From positions 86,156-150,155 of the forward strand of contig PKUO01000105.1 in the NCBI GenBank assembly GCA_002869585.1: a stretch of DNA of 64,000 nt, in the 5' to 3' direction. This document shows, piece after piece, positions 12,025-21,330 of this stretch; position 1 is the stretch's first letter; each line of letters starts with the position of its first letter. The stretch is from Sedimenticola sp. (GTDB lineage: Bacteria; Pseudomonadota; Gammaproteobacteria; Chromatiales; Chromatiaceae). Position numbers and translations under genes: made by a program. The notes below the pieces were generated by a model. The model made no database searches. It was not told where the DNA came from and saw only the letters and a program-made list of their open reading frames with translations.

Positions 12025-13311
12025 TTGTCGGGGCAACCGGTATTTCTGGGAATCGATGTCGGCACCTCCGGGTGCCGGCTCGCCATTATCGATTCAGACG
12101 GGCTGTTTATCGGGGAGCTTGCCCTGCCCCTGCCAGAACCTGCACATCCCGGCCCGGGCCAGTCACAGCAGGAACCGGTCATCTGGTGGGAAACGGTTCG
12201 CAGCCTGCTCAAGACGTTTTCCAACCGTTATGCCGGGTATCAACCCCAAGCTCTGGCGATAGACGGTACCTCTTCGACCCTGCTGATATGCGATAACAAC
12301 GGCGCACCCCTGCATCCAGCGCTGATGTACAACGACAATCGCTCCCTGGAACAGCTTGCGATTCTGCAAAAAACTGCCCCAAACGACAGCCCGGTCCTCG
12401 CCGCCAGCTCCAGTCTGGCCAAGGCACTGTTTTTTCATGCGCATTTTAGTGAACGGAAAAACGCTCATCTGCTGCACCAGTCAGACTGGTTGTTGGGCCA
12501 GTTGGCAGGACGCTTCGACGTGAGTGACGAGAATAACTGTCTGAAGCTGGGCTACGATGCCACACATCGTCAATGGCCAGATTGGCTGGCCAGACTGCCT
12601 ATCCCGAAGTGCTGGTTTCCCCAGGTTTTTCCGGCAGGCACGCCAATCGGGCTCATCGACAGGAGAGTGTCAGAAGAGCTCGGTTTACCCGACGGTCTGC
12701 AACTGATCACTGGTACCACGGATTCAACAGCCGCAGCACTGGCTACCGGGATCTCCCGGCCCGGCCAGGCAGTGACCTGTCTCGGCAGCACCCTGGTGTT
12801 GAAAATACTATCCGAGAAACCGATCTTCGCTGCCGAGCAGGGTATTTACAGCCAGCGCATCGGCGATTTATGGCTGGTGGGCGGGGCCTCCAACAGCGGC
12901 GGAAATGTACTCAGGAAACTCTTCACGGAAGACGAGATAGCAGGATACACCTCGCTGATTGATCCCGATAATCTGACCGGCCTGGACTACTACCCTCTGT
13001 CCACGCCCGGAGAGAGGTTCCCTGTCAACAGCCCTGATTTAGTACCAAGACTCGCGCCCCAACCAAAAGACCGTGCACGCTTTTTCCAGGGTGTTCTGGA
13101 AGGAATAGCCCGCATAGAGGCACAGGGTTATCATCTGCTCATGCGACTGGGTACGCCAGAGATCACGGAAATTCACTCGATTGGCGGAGGGTCTGTCAAT
13201 CAACCCTGGCGAGAGATAAGGGAGCGGTTCATTGGCAAAACTGTGCTGATTGCACCGCATCAGCAGGCGGCTTTTGGGGCAGCTCTGTTGGCAATGCGTT
13301 CGTCCAGTTAG
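12025..13311 (+). CDS. FGGY-family carbohydrate kinase, probably a pentulose kinase
   Basis: A 428-residue sugar kinase with the FGGY fold: the phosphate-binding loop is FLGIDVGTSGCRLAIID, followed by YNDNRS, ITGTTDSTAAALATGI, CLGSTLVLKI and the late GGGSVNQPWREI. The size and the GTSGCR opening recall the short plant/cyanobacterial D-ribulose-kinase-like group more than glycerol kinase, but the substrate is unproven. The start is TTG, four bases after queF; no in-frame ATG precedes the conserved loop. It could channel a pentulose towards the pentose phosphate pathway. Confidence 0.85.
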   Translation: MSGQPVFLGIDVGTSGCRLAIIDSDGLFIGELALPLPEPAHPGPGQSQQEPVIWWETVRSLLKTFSNRYAGYQPQALAIDGTSSTLLICDNNGAPLHPALMYNDNRSLEQLAILQKTAPNDSPVLAASSSLAKALFFHAHFSERKNAHLLHQSDWLLGQLAGRFDVSDENNCLKLGYDATHRQWPDWLARLPIPKCWFPQVFPAGTPIGLIDRRVSEELGLPDGLQLITGTTDSTAAALATGISRPGQAVTCLGSTLVLKILSEKPIFAAEQGIYSQRIGDLWLVGGASNSGGNVLRKLFTEDEIAGYTSLIDPDNLTGLDYYPLSTPGERFPVNSPDLVPRLAPQPKDRARFFQGVLEGIARIEAQGYHLLMRLGTPEITEIHSIGGGSVNQPWREIRERFIGKTVLIAPHQQAAFGAALLAMRSSS

Positions 13312-13323
13312 GCAATTAATGGG

Positions 13324-14397
13324 TCAGTAACTGACAACCCTATTTCGACCTGAGTTCTTTGCCTGATAGAGTGCGGTATCGGTGCGCTTGTATATGGAGC
13401 CGACCGTATCGCCCTGAGTATACTCGGTTACACCAAAACTACTGGTCAGTTTCAGTGAATTATACAATTCAGCCTCAGAGATCAGGCATCTGATCTTTTC
13501 TATGCTTAACATGGCCTGTTCAAGATCCACTCCAGGCAGAATAATGAAAAACTCATCACCCCCCCAACGGCCGAGAACATCCGTTTCACGGATATTTTCA
13601 CGTGTCAGCTGACCAATTTTCTGCAGCACCAGATCGCCCACCTGATGCCCACAGGTGTCATTGATTGTCTTGAAGTTGTCGATATCAAACAAGGCCACGG
13701 AGAACGGTGACCGGTAGCGTTTGGAGCGGGCGATTTCATGATTGAGTTCCTTCTCGAGTTTCTGGCGATTGTATATCGCTGTCAGATAATCGGTATTGCT
13801 TAACTGGTCGATTTGCTTGATGTTTTCTTCCAGTTTACGATTTGCCTCCTGCAATTCCGAGGTACGTTGTTTGACCAGGTTTTCCAGGGTGAACTTATCC
13901 TCACTCAGCAGTTCGTTTTGACGATGCAAGGTGAATTGCGCAATTTTCTGCTCATGAATATCCAGATGGGCGCCGATCATGCGGGCCACTGAACCATCCG
14001 GGTTTCTTTCGACAATCTTTCCCTGATCCCTGATCCAGAGATACTCACCACCGGCCTTGCGACAGCGGTATTCGATCTCGTAGGTCGCTATACTGCCGCT
14101 CGTATAGTCCTCAAAGTGCTGCATGACTGTGGCAAAGTCATCCGGGTGAATGACGTTTTCCCAGGTAAAGACCGTTTCCGGAAACACACCCACGTCATAA
14201 TCGAGCATACGATACCAGCCGGGGCTGCGCTCAACATGGCCGGTTTTCGCCTTCCAGTCCCAGACACCCTCCTGGATGACCTCCAGAACGTAGCCCAGTT
14301 TTCTCGCATCACCCTGATCGGGTGTTGTATCGTCCGGATCGTTCATAATCTCTTGAATCTGATGCCATTGTTCAGTCTGTTGAGGGTCTTTAGACAT
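13324..14397 (-). CDS. PAS-GGDEF diguanylate cyclase
   Basis: A 357-residue soluble protein. A PAS_3-type sensor occupies about 35-155 (EGVWDWKAKTGHVERSPGWY ... GAHLDIHEQK), then a coiled-coil linker, then a GGDEF domain (about 205-357). The active-site motif GRWGGDEFF is intact and an inhibitory RxxD site (RETD) lies five residues before it, so active, product-inhibited c-di-GMP synthesis is expected. No membrane segment is visible. It faces the FGGY kinase tail-to-tail. Confidence 0.93.
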   Translation of the reverse strand: MSKDPQQTEQWHQIQEIMNDPDDTTPDQGDARKLGYVLEVIQEGVWDWKAKTGHVERSPGWYRMLDYDVGVFPETVFTWENVIHPDDFATVMQHFEDYTSGSIATYEIEYRCRKAGGEYLWIRDQGKIVERNPDGSVARMIGAHLDIHEQKIAQFTLHRQNELLSEDKFTLENLVKQRTSELQEANRKLEENIKQIDQLSNTDYLTAIYNRQKLEKELNHEIARSKRYRSPFSVALFDIDNFKTINDTCGHQVGDLVLQKIGQLTRENIRETDVLGRWGGDEFFIILPGVDLEQAMLSIEKIRCLISEAELYNSLKLTSSFGVTEYTQGDTVGSIYKRTDTALYQAKNSGRNRVVSY

Positions 14398-14537
14398 GAG
14401 CTATGCCGTTTCGCGTCCGATTAAAGTCATCATTAATCCAAACTTACCCGATAAATATTAGGCTACTCTGAACATTCAGCCTTCACTATCACCCTACTGA
14501 TGCGGCGCCCAGTTCATAGACGGACACCGCCAGGCAT

Positions 14538-16166
14538 TCAAAGCCTGAACTGGCTAACCTGCGATTCCATGTTTTTCGCGCTTGCAGCAATATCCCTGCC
14601 TGACAACAGCAGGTTATTCGCCTCCTCTCCGGTATGCCGGGAGAGCTGATTTATGCTGGTGATACTGCGATGTATCTCCTCGGTGACTGCCAGTTGCTCA
14701 GTTGAGCTGACGGCGATCTGCTGGTTCATCTCTGCGATCGCCGCAACCGCATTGGCAATGGTCGCCAAAGACCGCCCAGCGGAAGCAGCCTGCTCCACGC
14801 TTGTATCCGCCTGCTGGCGACTCTCGCTCATCACCTTCACCGCCTGTGCCGCTCCTTGTTCGAGTTTTTCGATCATGGTTTGAATTTCACTGGTCGAGTC
14901 CTGGGTCCGCCCAGCCAGCGTTCGTACCTCATCGGCAACCACCGCAAAGCCCCGGCCCTGTTCACCGGCACGCGCCGCTTCGATTGCCGCATTGAGTGCG
15001 AGCAGATTGGTTTGTTCGGCAATTCCGCGGATGACATCAAGCACCTTACCTATGTTCTATACATCCGCCTCGAGTTTCTGGATGACGTCAGACGCGCCTT
15101 CAACATCTCTGGCAAGGCCTCCAATCGCCTGGATCGTCTGTTCCACCACACTGGTGCCTTCGACGGTGGCCTGATCGGCCTCTCGCGCGGCTTCAGCTGC
15201 ACGCTCTGCATTACCGGAGACCTGACTGACCACGGTCGTCATCTGATCCATGGCGGTGGCCACTTGGTGAATGTCGCTCTGTTGCTGGTCGAGATCTTTT
15301 TGGGTGCTCTGAATGATCACTGAAAACTTATCGGAGGCAATAGTCAGATCAGTCGCGGAATTGCGCACGCTCTGGATGATTCGGCCCAGATGATCCTTGA
15401 CCTTCTGGGTATCCTTGACCACATCTCCCAGTTGCCCATCAAACTCCGGGATATCCGCCGGGGAAAAATCGCCGGTGGCAAAGCGGTTGAGGCAGGCTGA
15501 GATATGCCGGGTTGGCGCTATGACCACCCGTCGGACCATCCAGATACTAAGTGCAATGATAGCGACCAGCGACAATACGGACAGAAAAACAGAACCCGTG
15601 ATGGTGCGAGTCCCTTCACTCTTCAACGCACTGGTCTTGTCTGAAACGGACTGGGTTATCGCCTGGGCCGCCTGAGCCAACACCTCGGTAGGCTCGCGGT
15701 CAATGCCCTTCACGGCCTTGTCACCCGCGGCTGGTTCGAATCCTGCTTCCTTGAACTTCACCAGACCCTCGCGATAGGCCTGCCCCATAGTGCTGTGTGA
15801 TTTGATAAAGTCTTCCAGAAGCTGCTTGGCTTCAGGCTGCCTGATTTCCCCCAGCAATCGGGTCGCGAGTTCCCTGAGTTCCATCTCTTTCGCTTCGAAT
15901 TTTCCCCAGTATTTGGTTAGATTATTTTGATCATAGCCACGCAACAGCACATTTTTCCACTCCTGCACCTGCTCCTTGAAGCCTGCCTGGACGATCAATA
16001 TGGCCCTCTCGTTACTAACCTGTTCGTTCAATGCAACATCATAAATTCCGATGATCCTTGAAAGGGACCAAAATCCGTAAAAGGTCGATCCTCCGATCAG
16101 AAGCGAGCCGACCAGCATTAGCATGGTCAGACGCAACTCCAATGTCTTGGCCTTGAAAAACATCAT
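14538..16166 (-). pseudogene. methyl-accepting chemotaxis protein interrupted by an in-frame TAG
   Basis: Two open stretches in the same frame (16166-15057 and 15056-14538) together form one complete chemoreceptor: N-terminal membrane helix (around LTMLMLVGSLLIGG), periplasmic helical sensor, second membrane helix (around FLSVLSLVAIIALSIWMV), HAMP domain, and the MCP signalling domain with the hairpin tip [20 protein letters not shown]. The stop at 15057-15059 falls between LEADV and [11 protein letters not shown], inside the cytoplasmic domain, so the truncated product would lack the CheA/CheW-binding tip. Glutamine (CAG) or glutamate (GAG) would be expected there. Start chosen at 16166, or the next ATG at 16163, after GGGAGAGG. 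The rest looks undamaged, suggesting a very recent event or a sequence error. Confidence 0.9.
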
Positions 16167-16320
16167 CCTCTCCCTTGGTACCTGGTTTTCTTTATGGTTT
16201 TCGGTATTGATTTTGTACAAACCCGGCATGTGTTTCTGCGAATACGCCATTTAACCGGATCTGCCCATTTACCGATCGCGTTTTCAACTAAATAAATGCA
16301 AAGTTATCTGGAAAACCCAT

Positions 16321-16347
16321 ATAACGCCCGGAGTACGAAAATCTTTA
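16321..16347 (-). promoter_or_regulatory. candidate sigma-28 (FliA) promoter of the MCP gene
   Basis: On the minus strand TAAA (16344-16347) is followed by exactly 15 bases and GGCGTTAT (16321-16328), five of eight matches to the flagellar sigma-28 -10 element GCCGATAA. The placement upstream of a chemoreceptor fits the usual late flagellar class. The rest of the 315-base gap from 16167 to 16481 shows nothing else I can name. Confidence 0.45.
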
Positions 16348-16481
16348 GCATCTGGATACAAAAAACCAAGAAATTCACAGAGTTAAGGAATTTATTTCAT
16401 ATGAAAGGTAATCAGGACGATTATCTAAGGGGAAGGAGTGGCTGTTGAACAAACCCCTGCGGCGCGCAAAAACTGCAACAG

Positions 16482-17300
16482 TTAATTGGCATGCTGCTCG
16501 ACCTTATCCACCGAATCATGCCCTGCCCCTTCAATCTCGAGCAGTGTCAGATGGGGCATATCACAGTTGCCGATTATCGCCCGGGAATCCTCAACCGGCA
16601 CTGTGCTGTCAGCCGTTCCATGCACCAGCAATACCGGGCAGGTCACATGGCAAACGGTCTCCAGCGGGGCGATTTGTGCAAACCGGTGGCCGATCACCCA
16701 TTGCACGTAGTAAAGAATTCCAGCAACCAGTGGCTTAGGAAGGCGCTTGAGATAGCGTCGCATCATCCATTCCGGGTGTGCAAAGGCAGAAACACTGATC
16801 GCGGCAGCAATATCTGCACGCCTGGAGGCCGCAAGTAGTACCGCCCCGGCGCCCACCGAGTGGCCCAGCAGTACGACTTTTTCGGCAATGCCACCATGCT
16901 CCCGCTTCAGCCAGTCGATCACCATACCCAGATCCTCGGCAAACTTTGGCATTGAGGAGAAACTGTGACCGTCGCTGGAGCCATGATTTCTGGCATCGAA
17001 CAGTAGCACATTCAGTCCCGCCCGCCGAAAGGGTATCGCCAGGGGCATCATCAGTTCGGCATTACCGCCCCATCCATGCAGAATGATCAGCGTGGTATTC
17101 GAGCTTGCAACCGGTAGCAGCCAACCGAACAACTGCCTGTTCCCAAGTGTAGGGATTGTCACCTGCCGGTAGTCGAACCCGAAATCTCCAGGTGTCCCCC
17201 GCTCCCGGTTTCTGGGCGCCCTAAACCCCAGATGGATGGCTATCAGCAACAGCGCGGTGATTGAAAGGAGGACACCAGCAGGGATCAAAATATACGACAT
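16482..17300 (-). CDS. membrane-anchored alpha/beta hydrolase
   Basis: A serine hydrolase of about 272 residues with an N-terminal membrane helix (about 2-26). The nucleophile elbow is GHSVGAG (near 147), preceded by the oxyanion strand LIILHGWGGNAE. The acid is probably D in HGTADSTVP and the histidine is in GAGHDSVDK, so the triad looks complete. The substrate cannot be told; an esterase/lipase or BAAT-like acyl hydrolase is likely. The ATG at 17300 is chosen over the TTG just before it. The upstream DNA is very AT-rich. Confidence 0.85.
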   Translation of the reverse strand: MSYILIPAGVLLSITALLLIAIHLGFRAPRNRERGTPGDFGFDYRQVTIPTLGNRQLFGWLLPVASSNTTLIILHGWGGNAELMMPLAIPFRRAGLNVLLFDARNHGSSDGHSFSSMPKFAEDLGMVIDWLKREHGGIAEKVVLLGHSVGAGAVLLAASRRADIAAAISVSAFAHPEWMMRRYLKRLPKPLVAGILYYVQWVIGHRFAQIAPLETVCHVTCPVLLVHGTADSTVPVEDSRAIIGNCDMPHLTLLEIEGAGHDSVDKVEQHAN

Positions 17301-17371
17301 CAATATTAATATATTTATTTAAAAATAATTTATATCTAATTGATATTTTTAGTATAAATAGAAAGACAAGC

Positions 17372-18139
17372 CTAGCCTCGTGCCAGCCCCTTGTCCGAGC
17401 TTTCAAGAAACTGATAGATCACCTGCAGGTACTTATTGTCATTCTCCCTGAGCTCATCCTTGATCTGTGAGAGGGTCTTATCGGTCTTGAATATCGCTTT
17501 GTAGACCCGGTGAATCTCGCGGATATCAGCCTTATCCACACCCAGTCGTTCAAGACCCACCTTGTTGATGGTCACCGTCGCTGCGGGTATGCCATCAGCG
17601 ATACAGTAGGGCAACACATCATGTGTAAGCTTTGAAAAACCGCCAACAAAGGCATGTTCGCCAATCTTGACGAATTGTATGACCCCGGTCATACCGCTGA
17701 CGATGGAGCCATTGCCCATTACCACATGCCCGGACAGCTTGGCGCCACTGCTGAGAATGACCTGATTACCCAGGAGGCAGTCATGCGCTACATGGCAATA
17801 GGCTTGAATCAGACAATCATTGCCGACGATGGTCTCGTCGCCATCATTGGTTGCTGCATGTACTGTGGCATATTCGCGGATCGAGTTCCTGTCCCCGATC
17901 CGCACCCTTGGCTTGCCGCCGCGAAATTTCATATCCTGGGTCTGCTTGCCGAGACAAGCGTAGGAGAATATCTCGTTATCATCCCCGATAGTGGTACACC
18001 CGTCGATCGTGACATTGGAATGAATGTTGTTGTTTTTCCCGATTGTCACTTCGCTGCCGATGACGCAAAACGGACCCACCCGGGTGCCATCGCCGATGAC
18101 TGCACCCTCTTCAATGACCGCTGTGGGATGAATCTGCAT
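17372..18139 (-). CDS. lpxA: UDP-N-acetylglucosamine acyltransferase LpxA (stand-alone copy)
   Basis: A 255-residue left-handed beta-helix acyltransferase with hexapeptide repeats from residue 4 (HPTAVIEEGAVIGDGTRVGPF). The catalytic histidine lies in AYCHVAHDCLLGN, and the C-terminal helical domain ends VIYQFLESSDKGL. It transfers 3-hydroxyacyl chains from ACP to UDP-GlcNAc, the first lipid A step. The start at 18139 is preferred to an upstream ATG because the fold begins there. It is not in the usual lpxD-fabZ-lpxA-lpxB cluster and is divergent in the IREYATVHAAT segment, so it may be a second copy with a different acyl or sugar preference. Confidence 0.88.
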   Translation of the reverse strand: MQIHPTAVIEEGAVIGDGTRVGPFCVIGSEVTIGKNNNIHSNVTIDGCTTIGDDNEIFSYACLGKQTQDMKFRGGKPRVRIGDRNSIREYATVHAATNDGDETIVGNDCLIQAYCHVAHDCLLGNQVILSSGAKLSGHVVMGNGSIVSGMTGVIQFVKIGEHAFVGGFSKLTHDVLPYCIADGIPAATVTINKVGLERLGVDKADIREIHRVYKAIFKTDKTLSQIKDELRENDNKYLQVIYQFLESSDKGLARG

Positions 18140-18224
18140 TAATAGCCCCTTCTCATGGAGAGTGCGGAACAGCCATGTTTCGTTCACGCAGGTCTGTATT
18201 TATTCGCTGGGAAAATCTTACCAC

Positions 18225-19133
18225 TCACTGGGCTTCAGCAATACCGCCAACCGCCTCGAAAAGGTGCGGCAAAAAGCGCTCCAGTTCCAGGGTCATCAGC
18301 GAAAAATCGACATCAAACCGGGTTGCTGCATCCTCGGCCTCAGCCTCTGCTGCCTGCTCCTGAATTACATCGAGAAATTTCAGGCGCTTCACTGACATGT
18401 CTTCGGTAAACACAAACGAGAGGCGCTCACCCCAATTCAGGGAGAGGCGTACCACCTGTTTACCGGCCTTGAGATGAGTGGTGATCTCATCCCCTTCAAG
18501 ATCCTGGCGACGGCAGCGGACTATAGCCCCCTCCTCGACCGGATCACGCAGTTCACACTCATCCTGCAGCAGGAACTCATCAGACGGATGGCCGCTCAAC
18601 CAGGCAGTCATCACCGCGGCCGGAGAGAGATTGACCTGTACCGGCCGGACCTGAAAACTGCCCAGGGTTTCGCGCATCAGGCTGATCAACTCCTCGGCTC
18701 GCTTGGGGCTGGCGGCATCCACGACCAACCACTCATTCTTGGTGTCGATATAGGCATAGGTGAGCGCGGATTTACTGAATGCCTTGGGCAGCAGGTCCTG
18801 CATGATCTCATCACGCATTTCGCCCTGCTCACGACGGCGCACCTTGCGGTCCTCGGCCTCCTCGATCTCGGCTACCCGATCGGCCAGCACCTCGCGCACC
18901 ACCGCGGCAGGCAGTACCTTCTCATCCTTGCGGGCACAGACCATGATGCATTTGCCGACGGCATGGGTCAGTTGCGAACCGCTGCGTCCTAGAGGACTCT
19001 GCCAGCCGATGGTGGACATCTCCAGACTCCCGCACGCCCTGGCGGACTTCTCCAGCATCCGATCGTGCAGCGCCTCTGAATCGAGTTCGAACGGTTTGGT
19101 GAGAAGGTAGATCTGGAGATTTTTAAACCACAT
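18225..19133 (-). CDS. rdgC: recombination-associated protein RdgC
   Basis: A 302-residue RdgC, a ring-forming DNA-binding protein that limits RecA activity, found mainly in beta- and gammaproteobacteria. It opens MWFKNLQIYLLTKPF, has the conserved SPLGRSGSQLTHAVG stretch near residue 45-60, and ends with the acidic region through FDVDFSLMTLELERFLPHL. Length normal. The 200 bases upstream are AT-rich and carry no gene. Confidence 0.95.
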   Translation of the reverse strand: MWFKNLQIYLLTKPFELDSEALHDRMLEKSARACGSLEMSTIGWQSPLGRSGSQLTHAVGKCIMVCARKDEKVLPAAVVREVLADRVAEIEEAEDRKVRRREQGEMRDEIMQDLLPKAFSKSALTYAYIDTKNEWLVVDAASPKRAEELISLMRETLGSFQVRPVQVNLSPAAVMTAWLSGHPSDEFLLQDECELRDPVEEGAIVRCRRQDLEGDEITTHLKAGKQVVRLSLNWGERLSFVFTEDMSVKRLKFLDVIQEQAAEAEAEDAATRFDVDFSLMTLELERFLPHLFEAVGGIAEAQ

Positions 19134-19335
19134 GAGTTTGTTCCCGGGAAAAATCGGGCATTATGGCGAATGGCTCTCCGGCTTTCCAGGGCTGCCGTTC
19201 GGTTTTTCTACTTACTTGTTAATCTAATATTATTTTTTAAATTATTACATTTAGTTAGATAATTAATATAAGTAACAACATTAGCTTTTAACCAGGGGAT
19301 ATTGAATCAAGTGAGAAACCCCTGTAGCGGTCCGA

Positions 19336-20415
19336 TCAAGCCATCCGTACCGGCAGTCGTTTCGCCCCCCAGTCTCCGGAGCGGCTCTCAAAAACACCGG
19401 GACATTGCGCACCGCAAAACCGGCAGGTGCCTGATTCTGTCAGATTCCACTCGCCCAGTTCATACCAGTCCCGGGCGATCAGCAGTTTCCCGCAGGAGGA
19501 ACACCAGGTACTGCCGCCGGCGCTGTCATGAACATTGCCGGTATAGGCGAAGTGCACACCGTTAGCCATTGCGATCTCCCGCGCACGGGTCAAGGTGGCC
19601 ACAGGGGTGGCCGGCGTGTTCATCATCTTGTATGAGGGGTGAAAGGCGGTGAAATGCATCGGCACCTCCGGCCCGAGGTGCTCGACCACCCATTGTGTCA
19701 TCTCGTTCAGCTCCTTCTCAGAGTCGTTTTCCCCGGGAATCAGCAAGGTGGTCAGTTCAAACCAGACCGGGGTTTCCTGCTTGAGGTAGACCAGTGTTTC
19801 CAAGATCGGCTGCAGCGATGCGCCGGTCAGTTTTTTGTAAAAGCTCTCGGTAAAGGCCTTCAGATCAACATTGGCGGCATCGATATGGCGGAAAAACAGC
19901 TCTCGCGGTTTGGGAGAGATGTAGCCGGCCGTCACCGCGACCGTTTTGATCCCGAGCGCATGACAGGCAATGGCGGTATCAATGGCATACTCCATGAAAA
20001 TTACCGGATCGTTATAGGTAAATGCGACGCTCCGACAATCCAGCTGTTGGGCCTTTTGGGCAATGGCCTGGGGAGATGCTGCGTCTGCCAGGGTGTCCAT
20101 CTCCCGGGATTTGCTCATATCCCAGTTCTGGCAAAAACGGCAGGCCAAATTGCAGCCGGCCGTACCGAAGGAGAATACCGGGGTACCCGGCAGGAAATGG
20201 TTGAGCGGTTTTTTCTCGATCGGGTCCACGCAGAATCCACTGGAACGGCCATAGCTGGTCAGTACAATCTCGCCGTTTTCACAGGCGCGGATAAAACAGA
20301 GCCCCTGTTGCCCCTCTTTCAGCTGGCACTCCCTGGGACAGAGATCGCACTGAACACGCCCATCGTCCAGCTTGTGCCAGTACTCGGTAGGGAAACTGTT
20401 GCTCTGAATAGCCAT
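19336..20415 (-). CDS. amrS: AmmeMemoRadiSam system radical SAM enzyme
   Basis: A 359-residue radical SAM enzyme. The 4Fe-4S cluster motif CNLACRFCQNWD (CX3CX2C) lies near residue 90-100. An N-terminal cysteine group (CDLCPRECQLKEGQQGLC) and a C-terminal one (CSSCG ... CRFCGAQC) probably bind further metal. It is the S component of the three-gene AmmeMemoRadiSam set, whose reaction I do not know to be established. The ATG at 20415 has AAGGTGG upstream, better than the GTG nine bases earlier. It is divergent from amrB, with a perfect palindrome between them. Confidence 0.93.
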   Translation of the reverse strand: MAIQSNSFPTEYWHKLDDGRVQCDLCPRECQLKEGQQGLCFIRACENGEIVLTSYGRSSGFCVDPIEKKPLNHFLPGTPVFSFGTAGCNLACRFCQNWDMSKSREMDTLADAASPQAIAQKAQQLDCRSVAFTYNDPVIFMEYAIDTAIACHALGIKTVAVTAGYISPKPRELFFRHIDAANVDLKAFTESFYKKLTGASLQPILETLVYLKQETPVWFELTTLLIPGENDSEKELNEMTQWVVEHLGPEVPMHFTAFHPSYKMMNTPATPVATLTRAREIAMANGVHFAYTGNVHDSAGGSTWCSSCGKLLIARDWYELGEWNLTESGTCRFCGAQCPGVFESRSGDWGAKRLPVRMA

Positions 20416-20432
20416 CACTGCCACCTTTGTTA

Positions 20433-20451
20433 CCTATACTTCAAGTATAGG
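20433..20451. promoter_or_regulatory. perfect 19-base palindrome between amrS and amrB
   Basis: CCTATACTT-C-AAGTATAGG is a perfect inverted repeat with 9-base arms and one central base, in the divergent intergenic region, 17 bases upstream of the amrS ATG. There is no T-tract, so it looks more like a dimeric repressor/activator operator than a terminator. The binding protein is unknown. Confidence 0.55.
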
Positions 20452-20541
20452 ATTCCGTGTCCTTGATTTTTTCGAATTTGCATCACATTGTTATGCTGTA
20501 GAAGACATTGAGATATCCAAACCCCAGCAGAGGTTTCAGTC

Positions 20542-21330
20542 ATGACGACCATTCGCAGACCGGCAGTTGCCGGGATGTTTTATCCAGGAGATCCGGCTGA
20601 ACTCAGGGCAGAAATTCAGCAGTTTCTGGCACAGGCCAAAGGCGCAAAAATTACAGCTCCAAAGGCACTGATAGCCCCTCATGCCGGTTATATCTATTCC
20701 GGACCGATCGCCGCCAATGCCTACGCACTGCTGAACGGCATCGCCGAGCACATACAGCGGGTAATCCTGCTCGCCCCTGCCCACCGCATGGCATTCAGCG
20801 GTCTGGCGGCATCCGCCGCGGATCGTTTTCAGACGCCCCTGGGCGATATCGAGGTAGATAAACCGGCGCTGCGACAGGTGCTGGCGCTGGATCAGGTCAA
20901 CACTATCGAACAGGCTTTCGACAACGAGCACAGCATCGAGGTGCATCTGCCCTTTCTACAGGAGATGCTGCCCAACTTCAGGATCGTCCCTCTGCTGGTG
21001 GGGGATGCCAGCGCCGAACAGGTTGATGAGGTGCTGGAGATTCTCTGGGGTGGAGATGAAACCCTGATCGTCATCAGCTCGGATCTCAGCCACTTTCTCG
21101 ACTACGCCACGGCCAGACAGATGGACGCCGAGGCGACGCGGGCCATCGAATCCCTGGAGCCCGAAGATCTTTCCTATAACCATGCCTGTGGCCGTATCCC
21201 GATCAAGGGTTTGTTGCTGGCGGCCCGTCATCATCATCTGAAGGTAACGACACTGGATCTGCGAAACTCCGGCGATACGGCCGGACCACGCAATCAGGTT
21301 GTTGGGTATGGTGCCTATGCATTCTCGTGA
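20542..21330 (+). CDS. amrB: AmmeMemoRadiSam system protein B (MEMO1 family)
   Basis: A 262-residue MEMO-family protein, related to non-haem-iron extradiol dioxygenases. Conserved segments are RRPAVAGMFYPGDPAEL, the metal-site histidines in APHAGYIYSGP and DNEHSIEVHLPFLQ, VISSDLSHFLDY and the ending VVGYGAYAF. The gene starts at an ATG with AGAGG upstream. It is divergent from amrS and its 3' end overlaps the start of amrA. Confidence 0.94.
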   Translation: MTTIRRPAVAGMFYPGDPAELRAEIQQFLAQAKGAKITAPKALIAPHAGYIYSGPIAANAYALLNGIAEHIQRVILLAPAHRMAFSGLAASAADRFQTPLGDIEVDKPALRQVLALDQVNTIEQAFDNEHSIEVHLPFLQEMLPNFRIVPLLVGDASAEQVDEVLEILWGGDETLIVISSDLSHFLDYATARQMDAEATRAIESLEPEDLSYNHACGRIPIKGLLLAARHHHLKVTTLDLRNSGDTAGPRNQVVGYGAYAFS

